Shown here piece after piece: positions 50,290 through 58,730 of a DNA stretch of 64,000 nt. Under the pieces are notes generated by a model that had not been told where the DNA came from, did no database searches, and was given only the letters and a program-made list of their open reading frames with translations. Source of the DNA: JACZWZ01 sp964194935. Its GTDB lineage: Bacteria > Actinomycetota > Acidimicrobiia > Spongiisociales > UBA11373. The translations under genes and the position numbers were made by a program. The stretch spans positions 1 through 64,000 of the forward strand of contig CAXMOL010000067.1 in the NCBI GenBank assembly GCA_964194935.1, in the 5' to 3' direction. Position 1 is the first letter of the stretch. Each line of letters begins with the position of its first letter.

Positions 50290-51582
50290 GTGACCCCGAC
50301 CGTGACTTCGACCTGGCGACCGACTCGGCTCTCGATCGCGTCGTGGGCGATCTACGACCTGGCAAACACCATCTTTGCGCTCGGCGTCGGATCCCTCTAC
50401 TTCGCCGAGTGGCTCACCGACAACGTCGACGGACTTCCGTCATTCCTGCAGCGATTCGATGAACCGGCCGACTTGGCGCTGGCGTTGGCGCTGGACACCG
50501 CGATGGTGGTTGTAATCGTGCTCGGGCCGTGGATCGGCGCTCGAAGCGACCACCGTGGCAAGCGCGTCCCCTACCTACTCCCGACCACGTTGTTGGCGGT
50601 CATTCCGACGTTCTTCATTGCCACCGTGGGTGTGACACCGTCGATCGGGCTGTTCATCATCGCCCTCATCGGGTTCAATCTCGGTTCGGTGGTGTATGAC
50701 GCGATCCTCCCCGACGTGTCGACCCCCGAAAACGTCGGCGTCGTGTCGGGGATCGGAATCGGTGTCGGCTACATCGGCTCGTTCATCGCGGTTCTGCTGG
50801 GCATCTTCCTGCTCGATGAATACGGCGAGCCGGCGGTGTTCAAGGCGATTGCAGTGCTGTTCCTCCTGTTTGCTATTCCCACGTTCCTGTTCGTAAAGGA
50901 GAGACCTCGTCAACGCGAGGACGGCCCTTCGCCTTCGCTTCGAGCCAGCTTGCGCAGCCTCGCTGAGGCTTGGAGAAAGGCGCGTGGCTACGAAGGCGTC
51001 GCCCGGTTCCTGGTGGGGCGGTTCCTGTATACCGACGCGGTAAACACCCTCATCGGGGGTTTTCTCACCATCTATGTCATCGAGGAGCTCGGGTTCAGCG
51101 ACTCCCAGGTTCAGGGGCTATTGGGAGTGGCGATCGTTGGAGCCATCATCGGGGGTATCGGTGGCGGTCGGTTGGTGGACCGCAAGGGACCGCGCTGGAC
51201 CCTGCACCGGGTCTTGTGGGCGTGGATGCTCGCGATGGGACTCGGCATCGCAGCCGGGGTGGCCGAATTGAGTTGGCTCGCCTGGGTGCTCGGAGTGTTG
51301 GGCGGCCTGGCATTGGGCGCTACCTGGGCGGCGGACCGGGTCTATATGCAACGGATTTCGCCGCCGAGATACCTTGGTGAGTTCTACGGGCTGTACGCCA
51401 CGGTGGGGCGATTCGCGACCATTCTCGGCCCGCTGATGTGGGGAGTGATCGTGACCATCATCGGCCTGCCACGCGAGGTGGCGATGGGGGCCCTGCTCGG
51501 GTTCATCGTGCTCTCTCGGTACGTGCTCGAAGGGGTCGATGACCGCCCCCGCGACTGGAGCCACGCCGACCTGAGTCGTTAG
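50290..51582 (+). CDS. MFS transporter, UMF1/Atg22-like
   Basis: A 430-residue integral membrane protein with about 12 hydrophobic segments. SIASWAIYDLANTIFALGVGSLYFAEW is the characteristic N-terminal motif of UMF1/Atg22-like members, and LGPWIGARSDHRGKRVPY is an MFS motif A. A second half starts near residue 230 with KARGYEGVARFLVGRFLYTDAVNTLIGG. It is probably an efflux or amino-acid-type exporter; the substrate is unknown. The start is GTG. A 4-codon mini-ORF ends in this start codon. Confidence 0.87.
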   Translation: MTPTVTSTWRPTRLSIASWAIYDLANTIFALGVGSLYFAEWLTDNVDGLPSFLQRFDEPADLALALALDTAMVVVIVLGPWIGARSDHRGKRVPYLLPTTLLAVIPTFFIATVGVTPSIGLFIIALIGFNLGSVVYDAILPDVSTPENVGVVSGIGIGVGYIGSFIAVLLGIFLLDEYGEPAVFKAIAVLFLLFAIPTFLFVKERPRQREDGPSPSLRASLRSLAEAWRKARGYEGVARFLVGRFLYTDAVNTLIGGFLTIYVIEELGFSDSQVQGLLGVAIVGAIIGGIGGGRLVDRKGPRWTLHRVLWAWMLAMGLGIAAGVAELSWLAWVLGVLGGLALGATWAADRVYMQRISPPRYLGEFYGLYATVGRFATILGPLMWGVIVTIIGLPREVAMGALLGFIVLSRYVLEGVDDRPRDWSHADLSR

Positions 51583-51671
51583 AGGCCCCTGTCAGGTCTC
51601 GCACCTTGGTTCCGTCGGGATTCGTCGACCGTCGATTAGCGTGCGTGGTACCTCGTTGAGGAGAGGTGACG

Positions 51672-52913
51672 ATGAGACAAATCATCGGGCGGCAGGCAGT
51701 GTCTGCTGTATCGCTCGCCGTGCTGCTTGCCGCTTGCGGAGGCGTCGCAGCTCCCGTAACGACGGCTTTAGACCCTGATGTGACGACCGTGTCGACCGAG
51801 GCCGTGGTCGACGAGACCACGTCCTCGACCTCGACCTCGACCTCCACCTCCACGACCCTGCCGCCGGTTGGCCCTCCGCTTGCGGTCCAGGGCGATACCA
51901 ACGAGACGGTCGAGGCTTTCCAGTATCTGCTCAACTGCAACGGCCACGGAGACCTCACCGTGGATGGGGCTTTTGGTCCGGCGACTCTCGCTGCCGTCGA
52001 AGCCGCTCAAACGAGTCTGGGGCGAACGGTCAACGGAGCACCCGATGCCGAACTGATGGCGGACCTGTCGCGTTCCTGTTCAGTAAACCGCCGCCTGTCG
52101 GGCGACGGTGATGGTGTGATCACCGTCGTAGGCAATGCCGCACCGGACGACCCCGAGGTGTTCTCGGTGGCCCTGCTGGCGGACAGCACGCTGGGTGTGA
52201 CGGTGACTCTTGGGTTGGGCCATCTGGTGACGATCCGTGGTGCGGATGGCTCCGTGATCCCACCGACCAGCGAGACGATCTGGGAAGTCGCCAGCACCCA
52301 GGACTACCTCATCGAGGTCACTTCGCCCTCCGGGCCAGTGATGTTTGCGCTCGCCGTCGACGTGACCGCGGGCGTCCAACAGACCGGCGACTGGATACTT
52401 GCCACCGACAGCATCACATACCGGGGCACCAAGTTGTCGCTGGGAGACGACGCCCAGACCGTGATCGATGCGGTTATTGGGTTCTTGGGCCACGGCATTA
52501 GAGGCTCGTACCTGGAGTTCGATACCGATTGGTACTCGATCACCGATCCGCAAGATTTGGGACTCCGCGGGGTCTTTATCGAGGGATTTGCGCTGCTCTT
52601 CTTCGGTCCCGATCCCGTTCACCCTGCCGAGCCCGAGACGTTCGAACGGTGGCGGTTCGAGGGTCCGTCCGATGATGGTGCCGGGGTGGCTCGACCCGAT
52701 GACTACGCGACGACGAGCGAAGGCATCACCGTCGGGGACACCCTGGTGGACTTGATGGCTGCCTATGGAAGCGACGTAGACGCGGGCAGCAACAGCGATG
52801 AGCATTACTACCGGTTCTCCAACTCGGGCGGGGAGATGTGCTTCTACTTCGGCGCATCTGCACCATCGAACTCGTCAGCCATCATCGAGATCGCGTCCGA
52901 GTGCCGCCCATGA
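51672..52913 (+). CDS. lipoprotein with peptidoglycan-binding-like domain
   Basis: A 413-residue exported protein. It has the signal peptide AVSLAVLLAAC with lipobox LLAAC, then a Ser/Thr-rich linker (STSTSTSTTLPP, encoded by tandem 6-bp repeats near 51822-51860). A peptidoglycan-binding-1-like segment follows (QGDTNETVEAFQYLLNC to DGAFGPATLAAVEAAQ), and then a beta-rich C-terminus of unknown type with three cysteines. It is probably anchored outside the membrane and touches the wall. The ATG at 51672 is chosen from AGGAGAGG upstream; a GTG at 51666 is also in frame. Confidence 0.82.
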   Translation: MRQIIGRQAVSAVSLAVLLAACGGVAAPVTTALDPDVTTVSTEAVVDETTSSTSTSTSTSTTLPPVGPPLAVQGDTNETVEAFQYLLNCNGHGDLTVDGAFGPATLAAVEAAQTSLGRTVNGAPDAELMADLSRSCSVNRRLSGDGDGVITVVGNAAPDDPEVFSVALLADSTLGVTVTLGLGHLVTIRGADGSVIPPTSETIWEVASTQDYLIEVTSPSGPVMFALAVDVTAGVQQTGDWILATDSITYRGTKLSLGDDAQTVIDAVIGFLGHGIRGSYLEFDTDWYSITDPQDLGLRGVFIEGFALLFFGPDPVHPAEPETFERWRFEGPSDDGAGVARPDDYATTSEGITVGDTLVDLMAAYGSDVDAGSNSDEHYYRFSNSGGEMCFYFGASAPSNSSAIIEIASECRP

Positions 52914-52931
52914 CCGACGCTCGACGGCGCC

Positions 52932-54131
52932 CTACTTCCTGACGAACTGAGCCACGGTCTCGATGTGGAAGGTCTGGGGGAACAGATCCACCGGCGTGGC
53001 TAGTTCGAGTTGGTACCCGGCGTCGTCCAAGTGGCGCGCATCCCTCGCCAGAGACGCGGGATCACAAGACACGTAGGCGATCGAGCGGGGTTTTCCCGCG
53101 GTTACTGCCGCCACTCCGGCGGCGCGTAGTCCCTCGCGAGGAGGGTCTACAACGGCGGTATCCCAGCGTTCGCCGATGGCTGCATCCTCGACCGCACCCT
53201 TTACCAACCGGTGGTCGATGTCGGCTTGCGCCAGGTTGTGGCGCAGATCGAAGACAGCGAGCCCGTTCGACTCCACGGCGATCACCGCGGATGCTCTTCT
53301 TCCAACCGTTACGGAGAAGAGCCCTCCGCCCGCATAGGCATCGAGCAGCGTCTCGCCCGACTGCGGCTCTAGGGCCGCGGCGACGAGAGCCACGAGAGTC
53401 TCTGCTCCTGCGATGTTGCTCTGGAAGAAGGCGTCGCCGGTGATCCGCAGCTCGGCGCCGGCGACCGTCTCGCTGATATCTCCGCTGCCGATCGCGGCAT
53501 GGACCCCGCTGCGATCCCGTCGGGAGACTCCGCAACCCCAGGCCTCGGCACCATCAGGGACGGGGCCTCTGATGACTGCTAGTACCGAGCCGGTCGTCGT
53601 CGACATACGCAGAGTGACGGCACGTGCTTCGCCCAGATCGGTGAGGCTGTCGTACACACGAGCCAAAACGGGATCGAGCAGCAGACACTCGGAGATGGGC
53701 ACGAGGGTGTGGCTTCGACGCTCCGTAAGCGCCGGGGCTCCATCGAGCACCGAGAAGTCCATTCGGTTCCGGTAGCCATATTCGGGCCCAGGTGCGACGG
53801 CGGGCGCTATCGGCGGGTCGTCGAGTCCACCGAGATGGGCGAGTTGGCTGGCCACGATCGACTGCTTCCATTCCAGTTGAGTGGGGTAATCGGCAAACTG
53901 CCATTGACAGCCGCCGCACCGGGCAAAATGGGGGCACGGGGGAGCGACCCGAAGAGGCGAAGGCTGAAGCACTTCCTGCAGCGTCACCCGGGCCCATGCT
54001 CCCTTGTCCTGCACCACATCGCCGCGCACGAGTTCTCCCGGCATCGCCCCATCGACGAAGTGGGCTTTGCCGTCGATGCGTCCGATGGCGGCGCCACCGT
54101 GGGCCATGTCGGAGGGAGTGAATTCGATCAT
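52932..54131 (-). CDS. RNA (uracil-5-)-methyltransferase, TrmA/RlmD (RumA) family
   Basis: A 399-residue SAM-dependent m5U methyltransferase. The N-terminal TRAM domain (MIEFTPSDMAHGGAAIGRID to VVQDKGAWARV) is followed by the 4Fe-4S cysteines in CPHFARCGGCQW. The C-terminal methyltransferase domain has TLLDAYAGGGLFSVT (SAM site) and VSCDPASLARD with the catalytic cysteine. It probably methylates 23S rRNA or tRNA uridine. The ATG at 54131 follows TACGCT by 6 nt; an earlier start at 54218 is a poor fit. Confidence 0.9.
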   Translation of the reverse strand: MIEFTPSDMAHGGAAIGRIDGKAHFVDGAMPGELVRGDVVQDKGAWARVTLQEVLQPSPLRVAPPCPHFARCGGCQWQFADYPTQLEWKQSIVASQLAHLGGLDDPPIAPAVAPGPEYGYRNRMDFSVLDGAPALTERRSHTLVPISECLLLDPVLARVYDSLTDLGEARAVTLRMSTTTGSVLAVIRGPVPDGAEAWGCGVSRRDRSGVHAAIGSGDISETVAGAELRITGDAFFQSNIAGAETLVALVAAALEPQSGETLLDAYAGGGLFSVTVGRRASAVIAVESNGLAVFDLRHNLAQADIDHRLVKGAVEDAAIGERWDTAVVDPPREGLRAAGVAAVTAGKPRSIAYVSCDPASLARDARHLDDAGYQLELATPVDLFPQTFHIETVAQFVRK

Positions 54132-54137
54132 CAGACC

Positions 54138-54143
54138 AGCGTA
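54138..54143 (-). promoter_or_regulatory. -10 hexamer TACGCT of the RNA methyltransferase
   Basis: Placed 6 nt before the ATG at 54131. Confidence 0.45.
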
Positions 54144-54333
54144 TGCGGCCCACCCATTTCTGTCGCATCGGCGATCAGCGGTTTCGTATCTGTACACCAT
54201 GTCGCACGGGCATTGCACGAACGGGCCGTGTGGTGGTTCGAATCATTGACGGGCGACCCAATGCGGTACCTGCCGGGACGAACAGAGATGGGTGACAGGG
54301 TTAGCCGATCACATATGCCAACCCGGGGCCCGG

Positions 54334-56022
54334 CTATTGGTGTTCTTCAATCACCTCGAGAAAAGCCTTCCCATACCTCTCCAGCTTTACCGGTCCCACA
54401 CCCGGCACCGCCAGCAGTCCCGCCGCGGTGGTCGGGCGGAGTTCTGTCATCGCCAGCAGCGTGGCGTCGCTGAACACGACGTATGCGGGTACCGAACGTT
54501 CGTCGGCGATGCCGCGACGAAGCGCCTTAAGAGTTTCGAACAGTGGCGTGTCCCGCAGATCGTCACCCGAGTCGGATGCTGATTGACCGCTCCGCCGCCC
54601 CGGACTCCCAACCTGGCTGACTGTTCCGGCAAGGATGTCTTCGCCGGTGCATATGTGGCACGATTCGCCGCAGTCGTCGATTTTCTCGCCGAAATATGCG
54701 GCCACGGTGCGGTGTCGACACGCTGAGCGATCGGCCCAATCAAACATCACTCTCGTTTGATGACGATGCCGAGCCTCGGTCTCTTCGCGGGCCGTCATCC
54801 GCTCCATGCTGATCACGTCGGCCCAGGAGTAGAACAACACGCAGTCGCTTGTGACCCCGTCCCGGCCGGCGCGACCGATCTCCTGGTAGTAGCCCTCTAC
54901 AGACTTGGGCATGTCGCGATGGATGACGTATCGGACGTTTGACTTGTCGATCCCCATCCCAAAGGCCACGGTGGCGCAGATCACGTCTACGTCGTCACGG
55001 ATGAAGGCGTCCTGCACCGCAGTGCGTTCTTCTGCCTGCATACCCGCGTGGTACGCCATCGCCCTGATTCCCAGGTCGCGTAGGTACTTCGCAGTCGATT
55101 CGGCTGATGCCCGTGACAGCGTGTAGACGATTCCGCTCTCACCTTGTCGCGCCAGGCAAAGGCGTCCGATCGACTCCCGCACCTGAATCCGACGCCCGTT
55201 GTGCTCGCCCTTCTTGAGGACGTGAATCTTGAGGTTGGGCCGGAAGAACGAACCCCGGAACCGAACTGCGTCCGATAGACCCAGTTGGGCTTCGATGTCA
55301 TCGGTCACTTCCGCTGTAGCGGTGGCCGTGAGCGCCAGCACCGGTACCCCGAAGCGAGCCTTCAGGCCACGAAGATTGCGGTACGCGGGACGAAAGTCGT
55401 GGCCCCATTGGCTGATGCAGTGCGCTTCGTCGACGGCGATCAAGCGAAGGTCAACGCCTTCGAGCGCCGACCCGACGCTGGCCTCCAGCCCTTCGGGCGC
55501 GGCGTAAACGAGTTCGTACCCACCCTGTCGCATCCGGGTGATCCGCTCATTGCGTTCTGTGGGGTCCAGACTCGAATTGAGAAACGTTGCTCGCATTCCG
55601 ATCTCGCTCAGGCCGTCCACCTGATCTTTCATAAGCGCGATGAGCGGTGACACGACGAGCGTCGTACCTCCCAGAATCTTGGCTGTCAGTTGGTAGGTGA
55701 GCGATTTGCCAGCACCGGTGGGCATGATTCCTACGCAGTCCTGACCCGAGACGATCGCATCGATGATCTCGCGTTGCCCCGGCCGGAACGATGGGAACCC
55801 GAATACTCCTTGGAGAACTCCATCGACTGCTTCGAGCCGGGCGGCGACTATCTCGACGGCGAGCTCACGCAGTGCCGCCACGTCGGAGCCGACAAACCGT
55901 TCTGGTTCGCGGCGCCATGCGCGGCGCAGACCGTCGAGCATGCCACCGGCCAGGGCTGTATCGCCGGCGGCGATAAGGGACCGAAGCTGCTCGATCCCAC
56001 TCGACACGGCGATCTCGGGCAT
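54334..56022 (-). CDS. RecQ-family ATP-dependent DNA helicase lacking the RQC winged helix
   Basis: A 562-residue superfamily 2 helicase. After a 70-residue helical N-terminal extension come FRPGQREIIDAIVSGQD, GIMPTGAGKSLTYQL (Walker A), DEAHCISQWGHDFRP, LALTATAT and IGRAGRDGVTSDC. A zinc-type cluster of four cysteines (SAC, then DDCGESCHIC) follows. The usual winged-helix RQC domain is missing: about 40 low-complexity residues lead straight to a C-terminal HRDC domain (LFETLKALRRGIADERSVP to KLERYGKAFLEV). It acts in DNA repair and recombination. It starts at an ATG with no strong SD. Confidence 0.88.
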   Translation of the reverse strand: MPEIAVSSGIEQLRSLIAAGDTALAGGMLDGLRRAWRREPERFVGSDVAALRELAVEIVAARLEAVDGVLQGVFGFPSFRPGQREIIDAIVSGQDCVGIMPTGAGKSLTYQLTAKILGGTTLVVSPLIALMKDQVDGLSEIGMRATFLNSSLDPTERNERITRMRQGGYELVYAAPEGLEASVGSALEGVDLRLIAVDEAHCISQWGHDFRPAYRNLRGLKARFGVPVLALTATATAEVTDDIEAQLGLSDAVRFRGSFFRPNLKIHVLKKGEHNGRRIQVRESIGRLCLARQGESGIVYTLSRASAESTAKYLRDLGIRAMAYHAGMQAEERTAVQDAFIRDDVDVICATVAFGMGIDKSNVRYVIHRDMPKSVEGYYQEIGRAGRDGVTSDCVLFYSWADVISMERMTAREETEARHRHQTRVMFDWADRSACRHRTVAAYFGEKIDDCGESCHICTGEDILAGTVSQVGSPGRRSGQSASDSGDDLRDTPLFETLKALRRGIADERSVPAYVVFSDATLLAMTELRPTTAAGLLAVPGVGPVKLERYGKAFLEVIEEHQ

Positions 56023-56131
56023 GCCGGGACGGTAGTGGGGCAGTCCGACAGTATTCGGGCATCGTCAAGGGTGTGTGCCTGGAGACCACTACCGAAGGCA
56101 CCCGGCGGGGTGATCAGGCAGGACGCCGACC

Positions 56132-56599
56132 TCAGACGTAGGAGAGGGTCGTCTCGATTTCTATCTGTGGCGAGATGCTCCTCGCCACCGGACACCACTC
56201 GGCGTGACGCGAGTGAACTCGCTCGACCGTTTCCTTCTGATCCTCTTCTACTCCCGAGAGGCGATAGGCCACCGAGATCTTGCGGACGATGAGCACTTTG
56301 CCGTCGAGATGGACTTCACCGACCGTCTCCGAGACGAGTGGCCCGTCCGTTGCATTGATACCGCGCGCCTCCAGCGCGCCCCGAAGGGTCCCGGTCAGTC
56401 ACCCGGCCGCCGCCGCGATCAAATAGTCGATCGTGGTCGTGGTCGGGGGATAGGCGTCTTCATCGATCCCGTAGTGCTCGGCGATCTCGGCGTGGACTCC
56501 GAATGTGATCGGACCCTCGTGGCCCGGTAGGTAAGCCCGACGCATCGGACCGCCATACGGTTCGACTCTCACATGGGACAAGTAGACAGGCTCGCTCAT
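56132..56599 (-). CDS. OsmC/Ohr-family protein with in-frame UGA, predicted selenoprotein
   Basis: 155 residues including selenocysteine at position 67. SD AGGAGG sits just ahead of the ATG. Residues 1-66 end TTIDYLIAAAAG, and TGA (56399-56401) follows where OsmC relatives have the peroxidatic Cys before LTGTL. The frame then stays open for 88 codons, LTGTLRGALEARG through LIVRKISVAYRLSG, to the family's second cysteine in WCPVARSI (Cys136), ending TTLSYV and TGA. A GC hairpin beginning 20 nt after the UGA fits a bacterial SECIS. OsmC enzymes reduce organic hydroperoxides. Alternatives are a sequencing error or a broken gene, but the frame, spacing and hairpin favour Sec. Confidence 0.85.
56363..56401 (-). 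promoter_or_regulatory. predicted bacterial SECIS hairpin (with the UGA codon)
   Basis: After the UGA at 56399-56401, GCGCGC (56374-56379) pairs with GCGCGC (56363-56368) around the five-nt loop TGGAG. The loop starts 26 nt after the UGA and has G at its second position, within the known bSECIS limits. Confidence 0.7.
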
Positions 56600-56685
56600 G
56601 GCACCTCCTACCGCCGCAGGCTATCGAGGGCTCGGGAGCAATGTAGAGACGCGATACTGGCCGTAGCATCACGACTAGGAGCCCC

Positions 56686-58233
56686 ATGTTCGAGCCCTAT
56701 CGCCCCGAGCCGTATTCGGACTTCGCCGTCCCCGCCAACAAGGCCGCCTACGAATTGGCCCTTGCGGGGGTCTCCGAGCGCTTTGGCGCCTCCTACCCGC
56801 TGACCATCAATGGCGAGACGGTCGAGACTGGCAACTCCATCGAGAGCCTCAATCCATCGAAGCCGGATGAGGTGATCGGAGTATCGGCTTCGGCCGGAAT
56901 CGAGGAGGCAGAAAAGGCGCTGGAGGCGGCGTGGGGAGCGTTCGGGGGTTGGTCGGCACAAACGGCTGAGTTCCGTGCCCGGATCGGGATGCGTCTCGCA
57001 GCCATCATGCGATCCCAGAAGTACGAGCTCGCTGCAATCCAAACGTTCGAAGCGGGCAAGAACTGGACAGAGGCCGAAGCCGACGTTGCCGAAGCGATCG
57101 ACTTCGTCGATTACTACGCCCGTCAGGCGATCCGTCTCGCTCAACCTGTCGAGGTGACGTACTGGCCGGGCGAGGAGAACGAGTCGCTTCTTGTCCCGAT
57201 CGGTGCGGGTGTGGCGATCCCCCCATGGAATTTCCCACTGGCGATCCTCGTCGGTATGGCGATCGGACCCGTGCTTGCCGGAAACACAGTGGTTCTGAAG
57301 CCGGCCTCCAACACTCCAGTGATCGGAGCGCGCTGGATGGAAATGGTTGCAGAAGCCGGGATGCCTGCCGGAGTCATCAACTATCTACCCGGACCGGGCT
57401 CTGAAATAGGCGACTACCTGGTGGATCATCCCCGAACCCGATTTGTGAACTTCACCGGCTCCAAGGAGGTGGGGCTACGCATCGCCGAGCGTTCCGCCGT
57501 GGTCCATGACGGACAGAAGTGGATGAAGAGGGCGTTCATGGAGATGGGCGGCAAGGACGCGTTGATCATCGACGAGACCGCCGATCTGGATAGCGCGGTG
57601 GCAGACGCCGTCGGAAGCGCCTTCGGGTTCCAGGGCCAAAAATGCTCGGCCATGTCGCGGCTGATCCTCGTGGATGATGTCTACGACAGGGTTCTCGACG
57701 GTGTGGTCGCGGGAGCTGCGGCGTTAAAGGTGGGACCCGCGGTCGAGAACCATCCGGTGGGGCCGGTCATTTCGGCGGCGCAGCATCGGTCGATCATGGA
57801 TGAAATCGCCAAGGGCCGCGAAGAAGCCGACCTGGTGGTCGGTGGAGAGGCCATCGATGGCGGGTATTACATCCAGCCGACGGTCTTCGCCGGCGTAGCT
57901 CGTGATGCTCGGTTGGCCCAGCACGAGATATTCGGACCGGTGCTGTCGGTCATAAAAGCGACGGACTTCGACGATGCCCTCGAAATTGCCAATGGAACTG
58001 AATTTGGCCTCACCGGTGGCGTGTACTCGACGGATCGCAGCCGTATCGAGCGGGCCCGGCGTGAGTTCCACGTTGGCAATCTCTACATCAATCGCAAGAT
58101 CACCGGCGCTCTTGTCGGTATTCAGCCCTTTGGTGGATTCAATATGTCGGGCTCCAACGCAAAAGCCGGTGGGCCCGACTATCTGCGCTTGTTCATGGAG
58201 ATGAAGACGGTTGCGGAGCGGCTGCCGAGCTGA
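56686..58233 (+). CDS. L-glutamate gamma-semialdehyde dehydrogenase (P5C dehydrogenase)
   Basis: A 515-residue aldehyde dehydrogenase of the RocA/PruA type oxidising glutamate semialdehyde to glutamate with NAD. It has NKAAYELALAGVSERFGASYP at the start, the NAD site FVNFTGSKEVGLRIAERSAV, the catalytic glutamate in AFMEMGGKDALI, and the nucleophile cysteine in FGFQGQKCSAMSRLI. The C-terminal ITGALVGIQPFGGFNMSG is typical of the P5CDH class. No proline dehydrogenase is adjacent. It ends before a hairpin at 58239-58265. GGAG precedes the ATG. Confidence 0.92.
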   Translation: MFEPYRPEPYSDFAVPANKAAYELALAGVSERFGASYPLTINGETVETGNSIESLNPSKPDEVIGVSASAGIEEAEKALEAAWGAFGGWSAQTAEFRARIGMRLAAIMRSQKYELAAIQTFEAGKNWTEAEADVAEAIDFVDYYARQAIRLAQPVEVTYWPGEENESLLVPIGAGVAIPPWNFPLAILVGMAIGPVLAGNTVVLKPASNTPVIGARWMEMVAEAGMPAGVINYLPGPGSEIGDYLVDHPRTRFVNFTGSKEVGLRIAERSAVVHDGQKWMKRAFMEMGGKDALIIDETADLDSAVADAVGSAFGFQGQKCSAMSRLILVDDVYDRVLDGVVAGAAALKVGPAVENHPVGPVISAAQHRSIMDEIAKGREEADLVVGGEAIDGGYYIQPTVFAGVARDARLAQHEIFGPVLSVIKATDFDDALEIANGTEFGLTGGVYSTDRSRIERARREFHVGNLYINRKITGALVGIQPFGGFNMSGSNAKAGGPDYLRLFMEMKTVAERLPS

Positions 58234-58238
58234 GTCGG

Positions 58239-58265
58239 CCAACAGCAAGATGATGCTGCTGTTGG
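58239..58265 (+). terminator. hairpin after the P5C dehydrogenase gene
   Basis: CCAACAGCA and TGCTGTTGG form a 9-bp stem with a 9-nt loop just after the stop. There is no U-tract. Confidence 0.5.
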
Positions 58266-58408
58266 GGCTGAATCCGCGCATTCGCCCAGCTAGGCGCGAT
58301 GAGACTGCTAGAGTTCTTCTCGTATCAACTCGTGGGGTTTCCCCGTCTTCTTATTTGGAAACGGCGCTTCACGGTGAGATGTAGACAGTTACGATTGGAA
58401 AAGGTGAG

Positions 58409-58654
58409 ATGAATCTTTACGTGGGGAACCTTCCCTTCAGCACGAACTCCGGCGACCTGGAGCAGTTGTTTGGCGAGCATGGCTCGGTGACCTCGGCACA
58501 GGTGATCATGGATCGAGAGACCGGCCGTTCCCGCGGCTTCGGGTTCGTAGAAATGGGCAGCGACGACGAGGGTCGCGCCGCCATTCAGGCGCTTGATGGC
58601 ACCGACAACGGTGGCCGCAACCTGAAGGTCAACGAGGCCAAGCCCCGCAACTAG
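58409..58654 (+). CDS. RNA-binding protein with one RRM domain
   Basis: An 81-residue protein that is a single RNA-recognition motif. RNP2 is LYVGNL (residue 3) and RNP1 is RSRGFGFVEM (about residue 42). GTDNGGRNLKVNEAKPRN ends it. Bacterial single-RRM proteins of this type are often cold-induced and act as RNA chaperones. The ATG is preceded by AAGGTGAG, and TACGAT lies about 17 nt upstream of it. The preceding 143 nt hold the leader and no gene. A strong hairpin follows the stop. Confidence 0.93.
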   Translation: MNLYVGNLPFSTNSGDLEQLFGEHGSVTSAQVIMDRETGRSRGFGFVEMGSDDEGRAAIQALDGTDNGGRNLKVNEAKPRN

Positions 58655-58672
58655 CGGGTCTTACTAGTAGTT

Positions 58673-58700
58673 GTGAAGGCGCCCTTCGGGGCGCCTTCAC
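58673..58700. terminator. perfect 12-bp hairpin, bidirectional terminator
   Basis: GTGAAGGCGCCC and GGGCGCCTTCAC with a TTCG tetraloop lie between the RRM gene and the convergent hemolysin III gene. It is the strongest hairpin in the window. Confidence 0.75.
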
Positions 58701-58730
58701 TGCGTTCGGATGTACTTCCGAGGTTGGGTG

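Noticed and set aside
54199..54249. 16-codon frame MSHGHCTNGPCGGSNH
   Set aside because: It is His/Cys-rich but lies in a gap, lacks a clear SD or TANNNT spacing, and is too short to support without conservation.
56399..56401. Sequencing error or pseudogene as explanation of the UGA
   Set aside because: The UGA lies exactly at the catalytic position, there is no other disruption in 155 codons, and a SECIS-like hairpin follows. It cannot be fully excluded.
56204..56530. Plus-strand frame inside the OsmC gene
   Set aside because: It has no conserved motif, whereas the minus strand gives a continuous OsmC reading through the UGA.
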